A stretch of 44,000 nt of DNA from the NCBI RefSeq assembly GCF_015690345.1, contig NZ_JADPUN010000116.1, positions 1 through 44,000 on the forward strand, given 5' to 3'. This document shows, one piece after another, positions 7,445 through 15,657 of this stretch. Positions within the stretch are counted from its first letter, which is position 1. Every line of letters starts with the position of its first letter. Made by a program: the position numbers and the translations under genes. The stretch is from Plantactinospora alkalitolerans. GTDB lineage: Bacteria; Actinomycetota; Actinomycetes; Mycobacteriales; Micromonosporaceae. The notes below the pieces were generated by a model. The model did no database searches and had not been told where the DNA came from. It worked only from the letters and a program-made list of their open reading frames with translations.

Positions 7445-7740
7445 ACGAGTTGTACGTCCCCGACTGCCACATGTCAACATCTGTCGATATCTGCACCCGG
7501 CGCGGCACCGTCCGCTCCAGCCAGTCCAGGTGGCGGTGGTGATCAGGTATGGAACACCACCGGTGTCAGCCGGCATGCGAACAGCCGGTACGTGACGAAG
7601 AAGGGCGCTGTGCCAGCGCGGGCAGGCAACCGGCGCCCGCCGAAGAACGCCGGAGCCCATGGGTGGACGGGAGGAACGGAAGGAATCGCCGCCCGGCGGC
7701 GGACGGGAACGCGGCTACTCCGCACCCGGGGCCAGCGGCA
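7445..7740. other. Intergenic region without a convincing gene
   Basis: Between the glucanase operator and the repeat array I see only short ORFs of poor composition, for example an Arg/Pro-rich 60-codon frame at 7543-7725. A small hairpin GCGCT-GTGCC-AGCGC lies near 7604-7618. The glucanase promoter is expected in the first part of this region. Confidence 0.5.
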
Positions 7741-7813
7741 GCCGGTTCAGCGCAGCCGGTTCAGCGCAACCGGTCGTCCGGCTACCGGTTCAGCGCAACC
7801 GGTCGTCCGGCGA
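7741..7813. repeat. 29-30-bp tandem repeat over the 3' end of the next gene
   Basis: Units start at 7741 (partial), 7755 and 7785 and share GCCGGTTCAGCGCAACCGGT or a close variant. Each full unit can fold as CCGGTT-CAGCGC-AACCGG with a TCA triplet in the loop, which is the stop codon of the minus-strand gene at 7790. It may act as a terminator made of duplicated hairpins. Confidence 0.7.
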
Positions 7814-8014
7814 CGGCATCGGCACCGCCCGCTCCTCCTGCACCCGGATCTCGATCCGGGCCCGCTGCCCGGCCGGATGCCAGATCTCCTCGAAGGGTCC
7901 CATCATCGCGTCGCCGATACCTCGGCGGCGAACCCGGCGGGCGAGCCACATCAAGCCGGCCAGGACCGCGCCGAGTGCGGTCACGCCGACGAGGACCGCC
8001 AGGAAACTCTCCAC
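7790..8014 (-). CDS. Small conserved membrane protein (74 aa)
   Basis: Starting from GTG 8014 the protein reads VESFLAVLVGVTALGAVLAG, a single membrane helix, then LMWLARRVRRRGIGDAMMGP, and a soluble tail FEEIWHPAGQRARIEIRVQE ending MPSPDDRLR. The pattern (one helix, RRVRRRG, GPFEEIWHP, MPSPDDR end) is that of a short conserved actinobacterial protein of unknown role. The frame is open upstream to 8155, but that part is Arg/His-rich and not protein-like. The stop codon lies inside the tandem repeat. Confidence 0.75.
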   Translation of the reverse strand: MESFLAVLVGVTALGAVLAGLMWLARRVRRRGIGDAMMGPFEEIWHPAGQRARIEIRVQEERAVPMPSPDDRLR

Positions 8015-8161
8015 CCGGCCGAGGCTACCCGCGTCGCCACGACGCCACATCGTGTGGTGGGCGGGAACCCGGAGGGTACGGGCGGGAACCAGCAAGGTGC
8101 GCAGCCGGGGCCGGCCCCGATGGCACGATTGGTGCTCACGGGTGTTTCCGGGCATCCGGCC

Positions 8162-8197
8162 CGGGGGTATTGAACCCCCGAGGTCGCCGGAAGCGAC
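8162..8197. other. Twin hairpins, one resembling a tRNA T-arm
   Basis: On the minus strand CGGGGG-TTCAATA-CCCCCG has the stem and 7-nt TTCRA loop of a tRNA T-arm. It is preceded by GTCGC-TTCCG-GCGAC, a 5-bp stem with a loop two bases too short for an anticodon arm. No matching acceptor stem is visible, so this is not called a tRNA. It may be a leader or terminator structure in the gap between the divergent genes at 8014 and 8229. Confidence 0.35.
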
Positions 8198-8228
8198 GCG
8201 GCCACCAGACGGACGGGCGGTGAGGGCG

Positions 8229-9389
8229 ATGGGCAGCGGACTGGCCGTACCGGTTGACCCGACAGTGCACGCCGGAACGGATCAGCTCACGGTCGGCGTC
8301 GAGGAGGAGTTCCTGCTCGTCGATCCGGTGACCGGAGCTGCGGCACCGGCTGTCGAGGCCGTGATGGCCGAGGTGCCGGACGAGTTGCGCGGACAGGTGC
8401 AGCACGAGTTCCAGACCAGTCAGATCGAGATCGGCACGCCACCCGGACTGGAGCTGAGCGCCCTGCGGCACTCGCTGGGGCTGCTCCGTACCGGTCTGGC
8501 CGACGCCGCCGAGGCGGCCGGGGTACGGCTCGTCGCGGTCGGTACCGGTCCGGCCGGGGGTCCGGTACCGCCGGTGGTGGACAACCCCCGGTTCCACCGG
8601 ATGATCGAGCGGTTCGGCCTGGTCGTACCCTCGCCGGGCGTCAACGGCATGCACATCCACGTGGGCGTCCCCGAACCGGAGATCGCGGTGCAGGTGCTCA
8701 ACCACCTGCGCCCCGCGCTGCCGATCCTGCACGCGGCAACCGCGAACTCGCCGTTCTACGAGGGCCGGGACACCGGGTACGCAAGCTGGCGGTCGGTGCT
8801 CTGGGAGCGCTGGCCGTCCGTGGCGCCGACGCCGTGGCTGGAGTCGTACCGGCACTACGAGGGGTTCGTCGACGAGCTGATCGGCACCGGGATGCTGCTC
8901 GACGAGGGCATGCTCTACTGGTACGCCCGGCTGTCGTCGCACTACCCGACCGTGGAGATCCGGATCGGTGACGTCTGCCCCGGCCTGGACGACACGATCC
9001 TGATCGCCTCGTTGGTCCGGGCCCTGGTCGACACCGCGCTTACCGACATCTCCATGGGCCTGCCAGCGCCCCGGGTGCCGCACCACATGCTCGCGGCGGC
9101 GCACTGGCGGGCGGCGCACGACGGCCTGGAGGGAATGGCGGTCGATCCGGTCGGCGGTGGGCTTCGGCCCGCCTGGTACCTGATGCACCGGCTCGTCCAA
9201 CGGGTAAGCCCCGCCCTGGAGCGGCATGGCGACCTTTCCCTGGTCACCGAACTGCTGAGCCGGTTGCAGGCGCACGGCACCGGCGCCGCCCGTCAGCGGG
9301 CCGCCTATGCCCGGCGAGGGGAGATCTCGGACGTACTCGAGGACCTGGTCCAGCGGACCCGGGGCAGCGCCGGCGGCCATGGCGGCTGA
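8229..9389 (+). CDS. Carboxylate-amine ligase, GCS2/YbdK family (386 aa)
   Basis: ATG 8229 lies just after a GGTGAGG-type site. TVGVEEEFLLVDPVTGAAAP at about residues 21-40 is the N-terminal signature of the glutamate-cysteine ligase type 2 (YbdK) family. Other family blocks include HEFQTSQIEIGT, GVNGMHIHVGVP, and SSHYPTVEIRIGDVCPGLDD near residue 240. The 386-residue length is normal. Members have weak glutamate-cysteine ligase activity; in actinobacteria, where mycothiol replaces glutathione, the real substrate is usually unknown. It overlaps the following flavoprotein gene by 11 bp, so the two probably act together in thiol or redox metabolism (inference). GTG 8220 is an alternative start. 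Confidence 0.88.
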   Translation: MGSGLAVPVDPTVHAGTDQLTVGVEEEFLLVDPVTGAAAPAVEAVMAEVPDELRGQVQHEFQTSQIEIGTPPGLELSALRHSLGLLRTGLADAAEAAGVRLVAVGTGPAGGPVPPVVDNPRFHRMIERFGLVVPSPGVNGMHIHVGVPEPEIAVQVLNHLRPALPILHAATANSPFYEGRDTGYASWRSVLWERWPSVAPTPWLESYRHYEGFVDELIGTGMLLDEGMLYWYARLSSHYPTVEIRIGDVCPGLDDTILIASLVRALVDTALTDISMGLPAPRVPHHMLAAAHWRAAHDGLEGMAVDPVGGGLRPAWYLMHRLVQRVSPALERHGDLSLVTELLSRLQAHGTGAARQRAAYARRGEISDVLEDLVQRTRGSAGGHGG

Positions 9390-10752
9390 GCGCCTGGTGG
9401 TGATCGGCGGCGACGCGGCCGGGATGTCGGCCGCGTCGCAGGCCCGTCGCCGTCGGGACGCCACGGACCTGGAGATCGTCGCCTTCGAACGCGGGCACTT
9501 CACGTCGTACGCGGCCTGCGGGATCCCGTACTGGGTGGGTGGGCTGGTCGAGGACGAGGAGCAGCTGATCAGCCGGGATCCGGAGACGTTCCGGAACAAG
9601 CACCAGGTCGACGTCCGGCTCCGGCACGAGGTGACCATGATCGACCTGGAGCGGCGCGAGGTGGTCGCCCGGGACCTGGAGAACGGCGGCACAGAGGTCC
9701 GCGAGCGCTTCGACCAGCTCGTGTACGCCGCCGGAGCCGTACCCGTCACTCCGGACTGGGCCCGGACCGACGCCGACGGGGTGTTCGGGGTGCAGACCCT
9801 CGACGACGGCGCCGCGCTGCTGGCCTGGCTGGACGGGGATCCCCGGCCTCAGCGGGCCGTGGTGGTCGGCGGCGGCTACATCGGCGTCGAGATGGCCGAG
9901 GCGATGATCCAGCGCGGCCTGTCGGTCAGCCTGGTCGAGCGGAGCCCGGAGCCGATGTCCACCGTCGACCCGGACATGGGCGCGCTGGTCCGCAAGGCGC
10001 TCTGCGGGCTGGGCCTCGACGTTCGCAGCGGAGTCAGCGTCACCGGGCTGGAGACCAGGGACGGCCGGGTCAGCGCGGTGGTCACCGACGACGGGACGCT
10101 GCCGGCCGACGTCGTGGTGCTGGGTCTCGGGGTACGTCCCAACACCGCGCTCGCGGCCGAGGCCGGGTTGCCGATCGGGCCGACCGGCGGGATCCGGGTC
10201 GACCTGCGGATGCGGGTGGTCGACGTGCCCGGGGTGTGGGCGGCGGGTGACTGCGTCGAGTCGGTGCACCGGGTCTCCGGACAGCCGGTGTACGTGCCGC
10301 TCGGCACCCACGCCAACAAGCAGGGCCGGGTCGCCGGCATCAACATCGGCGGCGGTTACGCCACCTTCGCCGGCGTGGTCGGCACCGCCGTCACCCGGGT
10401 CTGCGAGCTGGAGGTCGGGCGTACCGGCCTGCGTGAGGACGAGGCGGCCGCCGCGGGTTTCGAGTTCGTCAGCGTACGGGTGGAGTCGACGAACCGGGCC
10501 GGCTACTACCCCGGCGCCCGGCCGATGACGGTGAAACTGATCGCCGAGCGCCGTTCCGGGCGGCTGCTCGGCGCCCAGATCGTCGGCTGGTCCGAGGCGG
10601 CCAAGCGGATCGACGTCCTCGCCGTGGCGCTGTGGAACCGGATGACGGTGGACGAGATGGCCGGACTCGACCTCGGCTACGCGCCACCGTACGCCCCGGT
10701 CTGGGATCCCGTGCTGGTCGCGGCCCGCAAGGCGGTCGACGCGATCCGCTGA
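9379..10752 (+). CDS. FAD/NAD(P)-dependent oxidoreductase, CoA-disulfide reductase/NADH oxidase type (457 aa)
   Basis: The ATG at 9379 is inside the previous gene. RLVVIGGDAAGMSAASQARR is the FAD-binding Rossmann motif, SYAACGIPYWVGG carries the single redox Cys (Cys47) of the CoA-disulfide reductase/NADH oxidase group, and AVVVGGGYIGVEMAEAM is the second (NAD) nucleotide motif near residue 160. VWAAGDCVESVHRVSGQPVY is the C-terminal FAD-contact block, followed by the dimerisation domain (about 340-450). Members reduce CoA disulfides, polysulfides or oxygen. A single active-site Cys argues against glutathione- or mycothiol-reductase chemistry, which uses CxxxxC. Strong pairing with the YbdK-like gene. 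Confidence 0.87.
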   Translation: MAAERLVVIGGDAAGMSAASQARRRRDATDLEIVAFERGHFTSYAACGIPYWVGGLVEDEEQLISRDPETFRNKHQVDVRLRHEVTMIDLERREVVARDLENGGTEVRERFDQLVYAAGAVPVTPDWARTDADGVFGVQTLDDGAALLAWLDGDPRPQRAVVVGGGYIGVEMAEAMIQRGLSVSLVERSPEPMSTVDPDMGALVRKALCGLGLDVRSGVSVTGLETRDGRVSAVVTDDGTLPADVVVLGLGVRPNTALAAEAGLPIGPTGGIRVDLRMRVVDVPGVWAAGDCVESVHRVSGQPVYVPLGTHANKQGRVAGINIGGGYATFAGVVGTAVTRVCELEVGRTGLREDEAAAAGFEFVSVRVESTNRAGYYPGARPMTVKLIAERRSGRLLGAQIVGWSEAAKRIDVLAVALWNRMTVDEMAGLDLGYAPPYAPVWDPVLVAARKAVDAIR

Positions 10753-10785
10753 ACCGGACGACCGGATCCGGTTCGTCAACTCCGG

Positions 10786-13707
10786 TCAGCGCGGTGCGAC
10801 CAGGCTCTCGATCACGAGCAGGCGGTCCAGCACGGGATCGACGTCGGGCCCGGTGAGGTCACCGATGATCCCGAGCGCCTCCAGGCAGCGGCGGCGGGCG
10901 GCCGGCCGGTCCCCTCGGGCCGCGAGGATGTCGGCGAGTACCGCAAGGCCGGCGGCCCGCCGGAGGGAGTCCGCGATACCGTCGCTGAGCGAGATCGCGG
11001 CCACGGCATGCTCCATCGCCTCCGGGTACCGGCCCAACGCGCGCTCGGCGTCGGCGGCGGTGACCAGGGTGTCGCAGCGGGTGGCGTCGTCCTTGGCCCT
11101 GACCTGGATCTGCAGCGCCAGCGTGCAGTGTCGCAGCGCGGCCTCCGGCTGACCGGTCTTCAGTCGCAGCGCGGCGAGCCGCCCGTGGGTCGCACCCTGG
11201 TCGCGCAGGGAACCGATGCGCTCCCGGATGAGCAGCGCCTCCGCGTAGCACCGGGCCGCCCGCTCGTACCTGCGTGACTGCTCGTAGGCGTCGCCCAACC
11301 GGTGCAGGCTGGCCGCCTGGCCGCCCGGGTTCCCGATGTCCCGACAGGTGGCCAGGACCCGCTCGAAGATGCCGATCGCCTTCCTGACCTCGCCGGTCTT
11401 CAGGTGCACGCTCGCCAGGTTGTGCGAGCAGACGCAGACGGCGGTGACGTTGTCCACCCGGTGCGCCAACCGCAGTCCGGCCTCGAACCCGCTGGCCGCC
11501 CGGTGGTAGTCGTGCAACGCGAAGAAGGTCCAGCCGAGGTTGTTGAGTGTTCCGATCTGGCCGATCTGGTGGCCGTCCGCCTCGGCGGCGGAGAGCGCGA
11601 CCTGATGCATGGCCAACACGTCGTCCTGCCGGCCGTACCGGCCGAACACGTCGTGGATCGCGCCGGGAATCTGCCACGCGTGCCGGTGGAACCCGCTGTC
11701 CGCCGCCGCCCGGACCACGGCGTTCAGGTTCGCCCGTTCCGCCTCGCACCAGCGCAGCGCCTCGTCGTCCGTACCGAAGCGGAGCGGCTCGACCGCCTCC
11801 GGTGTCGGCAGATCCGGGACCGGCGGGCGTTGCGGAGCCAGCAGGGCGGCGGCGTTGACCGCCGAGAGCAGGTACCAGTCGAGCAGTCGCCGGGTGGCGG
11901 CCCGGCGGGCCTCGGCGGCCTCGTCGTGCGCGGCCCGGTCCGCGGCGTACCGCCGGAGCAGGTCGTGCAGCCGGTACCGGCGAGCCGTGTCGTGGTTGAC
12001 CAGGTGGCGCTTGGCGAGCGCGTCGAGCAGGCGTTCCGTCCGCCTCGGGTCGGCGCCGAGCAGTGCGGCCGCGGCGGCGGAGCTGACGTTCCGGCCCGGA
12101 TGCAGGCCCAGCAGCCGGAACAGCCGGCCGGCCTCGGGGTCCAGTTCGTTGTAGGACCACGCGAAGACGGTGCTCAGGGTGGCGTCGTCCTCGTCCTCGT
12201 CACCGGCGGAGTCGAGCAGCCGGCTCCACAGTTCGTCGACGAGGTCCGCGATGCTCGCCCGGGACCGGGTGGTGATGTGCTCGCCGATGACGCGCAGCGC
12301 CAGTGGCAGTCCGCCGGAGAGTTGCGCGAGAACCTCCACCGGTCCCGGTTCGTCGGCCGCGCGCGCGGTGCCGATCACGTGACCGAGCAGGGTACGACGC
12401 TCGTCGTCCGGCAACGGCGGCACGGTGAGGCTGCGGATGCCCTGCCGGATGGTCAGGCTCTTGAGCCGGTTTCGGCTGGTTATCAGGGTCACACAGCCCT
12501 CGGCCGTGGGCAGCAGTGGACGGACCTGGTCGGAGTTCCGGACGTTGTCCAGTACGACGAGGATCCGCCGCCCGTCGAGCATCTGGTTGAAGCGTTCCCG
12601 GCGCTGCTCGCCACCGGTCGGTATCCGGTCGGCGGGTACGCCCAGCGCGTGCAGGAACCGGCCCAGGGCGTCCTCCGGATTCACCGGCGGAGTGGGCCCG
12701 TACGCGTCGGCACTGAGAAACAGTTGCCCCTCCGGGAACCGGTCGCGCTGTCGGTGCGCCCAGTGCACCGCGAGGGTCGTCTTGCCCACTCCGGGCATTC
12801 CGTCGACGACGACGATCCGGGCTCCCGCCGTCGGCGTTCCCAGCATCGCGTCGAGTTCGGCGAGAACCTCACGCTGCCCCGTGAAGTCGGAGATGTCGGC
12901 CGGCAACTGCTGCGGCGGCCGGAAAAGCACCGGCCCCCCGTCGGGCGTTCCCGGCGACGTACCGGGCGTCGATCGTCGATCTCTTCCGCGAAGTGGCGAC
13001 AGATCAATTGTCGGCTCGGCCCGCATTCTCCGCCGGTAACGGCTCCGGAAATCGACCGAGAAGCGGCGTGCCTCGTCATCGCGTCCACTCGCGTAGAGAG
13101 CGTTGATCCAAAGTTGTGCGAGAGTCTGATCCACATCGTTGGTCAACAGCAGCGGTTCCAGCCGACCGAGCACCGCGTCATGCTGCCCGATTCGGCTCTG
13201 GCTCTCACTGAGAAGCTTGTGCGCCGTCAGTAGCCCCTCTTTCATCGCGCGACGGATGTGTTCGGAGCGGGCGCCACGAAGATCGGCGAGCGGTTCGTCG
13301 CGCCACAGTTCGATCGCCTCGCACAGCAGTGCCGCCGACCGCTCGTGGCGGCCCTCCTCCGTCGCGCGGCGGGCCTGGTCGACGAGGCGCCGGAACCGGT
13401 GGTAGTCGACCAGTGCCGCGTCGACGTCGAGCCGGTACGCCTCGCTGCCCGGCATCCGGACGAGCGCGTTCGGCAGGCCGACCGCCTTCAGTACGGCCCG
13501 GCTGCGGCTGATCAGCGCCTGGAGATTGCCTCGACAGGCATCGAGCGACCGGTTTCCCCAGAGATGCTCGACGACCATGTCGACCTGAACCGGCCGACCC
13601 GCGTGATAGAGGAGTACGGCGAGCAGCCCGCGCTGTTTGGCCGCGCCCAACGGCACGGCCCGCCCGTCGATGTTGAGCGCCGTGGGGCCGAGGATGACGA
13701 ACTCCAC
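10786..13707 (-). CDS. SARP-family regulator with NB-ARC and TPR domains, AfsR-like (973 aa)
   Basis: GTG 13707 follows a GGAGGGA ribosome binding site. Domains in order: OmpR-type winged helix (about 1-95, starting MEFVILGPTALNIDGRAVPL), bacterial transcriptional activator domain (about 100-245, with DYHRFRRLVDQA), NB-ARC ATPase (about 270-540; Walker A GMPGVGKTT at 303-311, Walker B RILVVLDN at 381-388, then TSRNRLKS and SGGLPLALRV), a winged-helix/HD region with YRLHDLLRRYAADRAA, and TPR repeats (about 690-930). This is the AfsR/DnrI architecture: the ATPase senses a signal and the N-terminal domain binds direct repeats next to the -35 region. Such a repeat occurs at 13821-13842, in front of the divergent gene. 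No biosynthetic cluster is visible, so the target is probably local. Confidence 0.9.
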   Translation of the reverse strand: MEFVILGPTALNIDGRAVPLGAAKQRGLLAVLLYHAGRPVQVDMVVEHLWGNRSLDACRGNLQALISRSRAVLKAVGLPNALVRMPGSEAYRLDVDAALVDYHRFRRLVDQARRATEEGRHERSAALLCEAIELWRDEPLADLRGARSEHIRRAMKEGLLTAHKLLSESQSRIGQHDAVLGRLEPLLLTNDVDQTLAQLWINALYASGRDDEARRFSVDFRSRYRRRMRAEPTIDLSPLRGRDRRSTPGTSPGTPDGGPVLFRPPQQLPADISDFTGQREVLAELDAMLGTPTAGARIVVVDGMPGVGKTTLAVHWAHRQRDRFPEGQLFLSADAYGPTPPVNPEDALGRFLHALGVPADRIPTGGEQRRERFNQMLDGRRILVVLDNVRNSDQVRPLLPTAEGCVTLITSRNRLKSLTIRQGIRSLTVPPLPDDERRTLLGHVIGTARAADEPGPVEVLAQLSGGLPLALRVIGEHITTRSRASIADLVDELWSRLLDSAGDEDEDDATLSTVFAWSYNELDPEAGRLFRLLGLHPGRNVSSAAAAALLGADPRRTERLLDALAKRHLVNHDTARRYRLHDLLRRYAADRAAHDEAAEARRAATRRLLDWYLLSAVNAAALLAPQRPPVPDLPTPEAVEPLRFGTDDEALRWCEAERANLNAVVRAAADSGFHRHAWQIPGAIHDVFGRYGRQDDVLAMHQVALSAAEADGHQIGQIGTLNNLGWTFFALHDYHRAASGFEAGLRLAHRVDNVTAVCVCSHNLASVHLKTGEVRKAIGIFERVLATCRDIGNPGGQAASLHRLGDAYEQSRRYERAARCYAEALLIRERIGSLRDQGATHGRLAALRLKTGQPEAALRHCTLALQIQVRAKDDATRCDTLVTAADAERALGRYPEAMEHAVAAISLSDGIADSLRRAAGLAVLADILAARGDRPAARRRCLEALGIIGDLTGPDVDPVLDRLLVIESLVAPR

Positions 13708-13820
13708 AGGCGTCGTCCCTCCGTCGGTCCGACTTACCCTTTCTCAGTCTGTTCCCGGGAAACTTACCCGCCAACCTGAGTTCCCATCGTCAAACTTCCG
13801 ACATTCCGCTATGTGGGCGT

Positions 13821-13842
13821 TGCAAGTCAACTGCAAGTCACT
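13821..13842. promoter_or_regulatory. Direct repeat TGCAAGT with 11-bp period, candidate SARP box
   Basis: TGCAAGTCAAC and TGCAAGTCACT are adjacent, and a weaker third copy (CCACAAGTGCG, 13843-13853) follows in phase. Heptamers on one helical turn are what SARP DNA-binding domains recognise. TACACA at 13854-13859 is a possible -10 element for the plus-strand gene at 13913. The regulator gene lies directly on the other side of this region. Confidence 0.7.
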
Positions 13843-13912
13843 CCACAAGTGCGTACACAACATTGTCTCCCACTCTTCTGTCGTCCCGATCGGACACAGG
13901 GGAGGACATGAA

Positions 13913-15130
13913 ATGAGTGCGCATGAATGGTCACGGGTGCCTATTGGCATCGATGCGTCCCGGTGGGTTACCCGAATTGGCTGTCGCAGCGTATTGATCG
14001 TTGCGCACACCATTGTCAGCTGCCAACGGCTCTTGGACGTCGCGGAACTTCTGGAGGAGGACCCGAGGGTGCAGACGGTCTTCACGGTTCCTCCGGACGC
14101 GTTCAACCGCGGGGTCACCCGACACCTACGTCGCCTCGGCGCGCTCGTGCTGCCGTGGGCGCAGGCTGTCCGGGAGAGATTCGACCTCGCGCTCGCGGCG
14201 GCGTACGGCGGCCTGTCCGACCTGCACGCGCCGCTGATGGTGATGGCCCACGGGGCGGGGTACGGCAAACCGACCCGGCCGACCGGCCGTGGCCCGGCGA
14301 TGTCGACCCTGCCGCCGGTCTACGGTCTCGACGCGCAACGGTTGACCCGCAACGGCGAGGTGCTGGCCGCGGCGATCGCGCTCTCCTGCGACGACCAGCT
14401 CGACATCCTGCGCCGGCAGTGCCCGGAGGCGCTGCCGGTGGCGGTGGTGACCGGGGACCCGTGCTTCGACCAGCTCGTCGCGAGCCTGCCGGAACGGGAG
14501 CGGTACCGACGGGCGCTGGGCGTCGACACCGAGCAGGAGCTGGTGGTGGTGAGTTCGACCTGGGGGCGGACGGGCCTGTTCGGGAACTGGCCGGACCTGC
14601 TGCCACTTCTGCTCGACCAGCTTCCCGCGCAGCGGTTCAGGGTCGCGGCCCTGTTGCACCCGGCCGTCTGGTGCGCGCACGGACACCGGCAGGTACGCGC
14701 CTGGCTGCGGAGCTGCCGCGAGGCCGGGCTGATCCTGCTGGACCCGGAGGAGGACTGGCGCAGCCTGGTCGTCTCGGCGGACCACGTCATCGGCGACCAC
14801 GGATCGGTCACGGCCTACTCGGCGGCACTGGGACGCAACGTCCTGCACCTCGCCCCGGGGCTGGAGGCCGTCACCGCCGGCTCGGCGCAGGAACTGGTCA
14901 TCAACAGCGCGAGCCGGCTGGACCCGCGCCGCCCCCTCCTGCCGCAACTGCGCTCGGTCCGTACCGTCGACCACGCGGCGGTGGCCGGGATGATCACCTC
15001 TCGGCCGGGCCAGGCCGGTCCGCTGCTCCGGCAGACCATGTACCGGTTGTTGCAGCTCACCGAGCCGGGTCGGCACCGCCGGGCGACACCGGTTCCGGTG
15101 CCTCGACTCCGGTCGGAGGTGACACGTTGA
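13913..15130 (+). CDS. Hypothetical protein with GT-B-like C-terminal half (405 aa)
   Basis: The ATG at 13913 follows the strong site GGGGAGGAC. No signal peptide or membrane helix is visible. The N-terminal half contains SVLIVAHTIVSCQRLLDVAE and VQTVFTVPPDAF, Rossmann-like strands. The C-terminal half has VVVSSTWGRTGLFGNW and then SADHVIGDHGSVTAYSAALG (about 288-307), which resembles the donor-site motif of CDP-glycerol glycerophosphotransferase-type GT-B enzymes (Asp, Ser, Tyr in the same order). I infer a transferase or epimerase-like GT-B fold; the substrate is unknown. It is divergent from the SARP gene across the SARP box and TTGA-coupled to the next gene. Confidence 0.65.
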   Translation: MSAHEWSRVPIGIDASRWVTRIGCRSVLIVAHTIVSCQRLLDVAELLEEDPRVQTVFTVPPDAFNRGVTRHLRRLGALVLPWAQAVRERFDLALAAAYGGLSDLHAPLMVMAHGAGYGKPTRPTGRGPAMSTLPPVYGLDAQRLTRNGEVLAAAIALSCDDQLDILRRQCPEALPVAVVTGDPCFDQLVASLPERERYRRALGVDTEQELVVVSSTWGRTGLFGNWPDLLPLLLDQLPAQRFRVAALLHPAVWCAHGHRQVRAWLRSCREAGLILLDPEEDWRSLVVSADHVIGDHGSVTAYSAALGRNVLHLAPGLEAVTAGSAQELVINSASRLDPRRPLLPQLRSVRTVDHAAVAGMITSRPGQAGPLLRQTMYRLLQLTEPGRHRRATPVPVPRLRSEVTR

Positions 15131-15657
15131 GCCCCGGGACCGGGCCGGTGATCGGGCACCTCGGGCCGGGGTCGGGGGAACCACGGCGCGGCGGCCTGGC
15201 GGACGTACTCGTCGGGGAGGCCGACCGCCGGTCCGCCGCGGAGCGTTGCGCGGACCTGTTCGGTCGGTATCCGGGGCTGACCCTCGTCCTGCTCCTCGAG
15301 GCCCGCGGACCCGCCCGAGGGCAACGGCTCGGCGGTCCGGGTGGGTACGCCGGGACAGCCCTCGACGGCCGGATGCGGCTCACCGCCGGGCTCCGTGACG
15401 GGCTGCTGTTGCGCCTGCGGTCCGGACGACCGGGCCGGTGCGTCCCGGTGCGGATCGGGGACGTCGCCCGGTGGCTCTACCTGCGCTGGTCGGTCGGGGT
15501 CGACCTGACCGGGTCAGCGGGGCGCGAGTTGGCCGACACCGCCGGCATCCGGCTCTCCGCCCGGGTCGACCGCTGGTCCGACCGGATTCTCCGGCCCGTC
15601 CGGCCCGAGGTCCCCGGCCGGCTCGTCGAGTCGGCGGCGGAGGCCGAGCGCCCGTGA
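15127..15657 (+). CDS. Hypothetical protein (176 aa), TTGA-coupled to the GT-B-like gene
   Basis: The TTG at 15127 overlaps the stop of the preceding gene (TTGA); GTG 15149 is out of frame. The frame then runs to 15657. The product includes GGLADVLVGEADRRSAAERC, YPGLTLVLLLEARGPARG, a Gly-rich stretch and VARWLYLRWSVGVDLTG, with no membrane segment and no motif I recognise. It is Arg/Gly-rich. The last 144 bp overlap the convergent NLR-like gene. Coupling and SARP-box context support a real gene; function unknown. Confidence 0.5.
   Translation: MSPGTGPVIGHLGPGSGEPRRGGLADVLVGEADRRSAAERCADLFGRYPGLTLVLLLEARGPARGQRLGGPGGYAGTALDGRMRLTAGLRDGLLLRLRSGRPGRCVPVRIGDVARWLYLRWSVGVDLTGSAGRELADTAGIRLSARVDRWSDRILRPVRPEVPGRLVESAAEAERP

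Noticed and set aside
6025-7542. 505-codon plus-strand frame
   Set aside because: Antisense to the GH16/CBM6 gene, which has a signal peptide and the EFDVMEN motif.
7543-7725. 60-codon minus-strand ORF
   Set aside because: Arg/Pro-rich and without a ribosome binding site.
8120-8260. Possible tRNA gene around the T-arm-like hairpin
   Set aside because: Anticodon-like loop is 5 nt and no 7-bp acceptor pairing was found.
11302-13233. 643-codon plus-strand frame
   Set aside because: Antisense shadow of the SARP/NB-ARC gene.
10786-15657. Natural-product biosynthetic cluster next to the SARP gene
   Set aside because: No polyketide, peptide-synthetase, RiPP or terpene gene is visible in the window.
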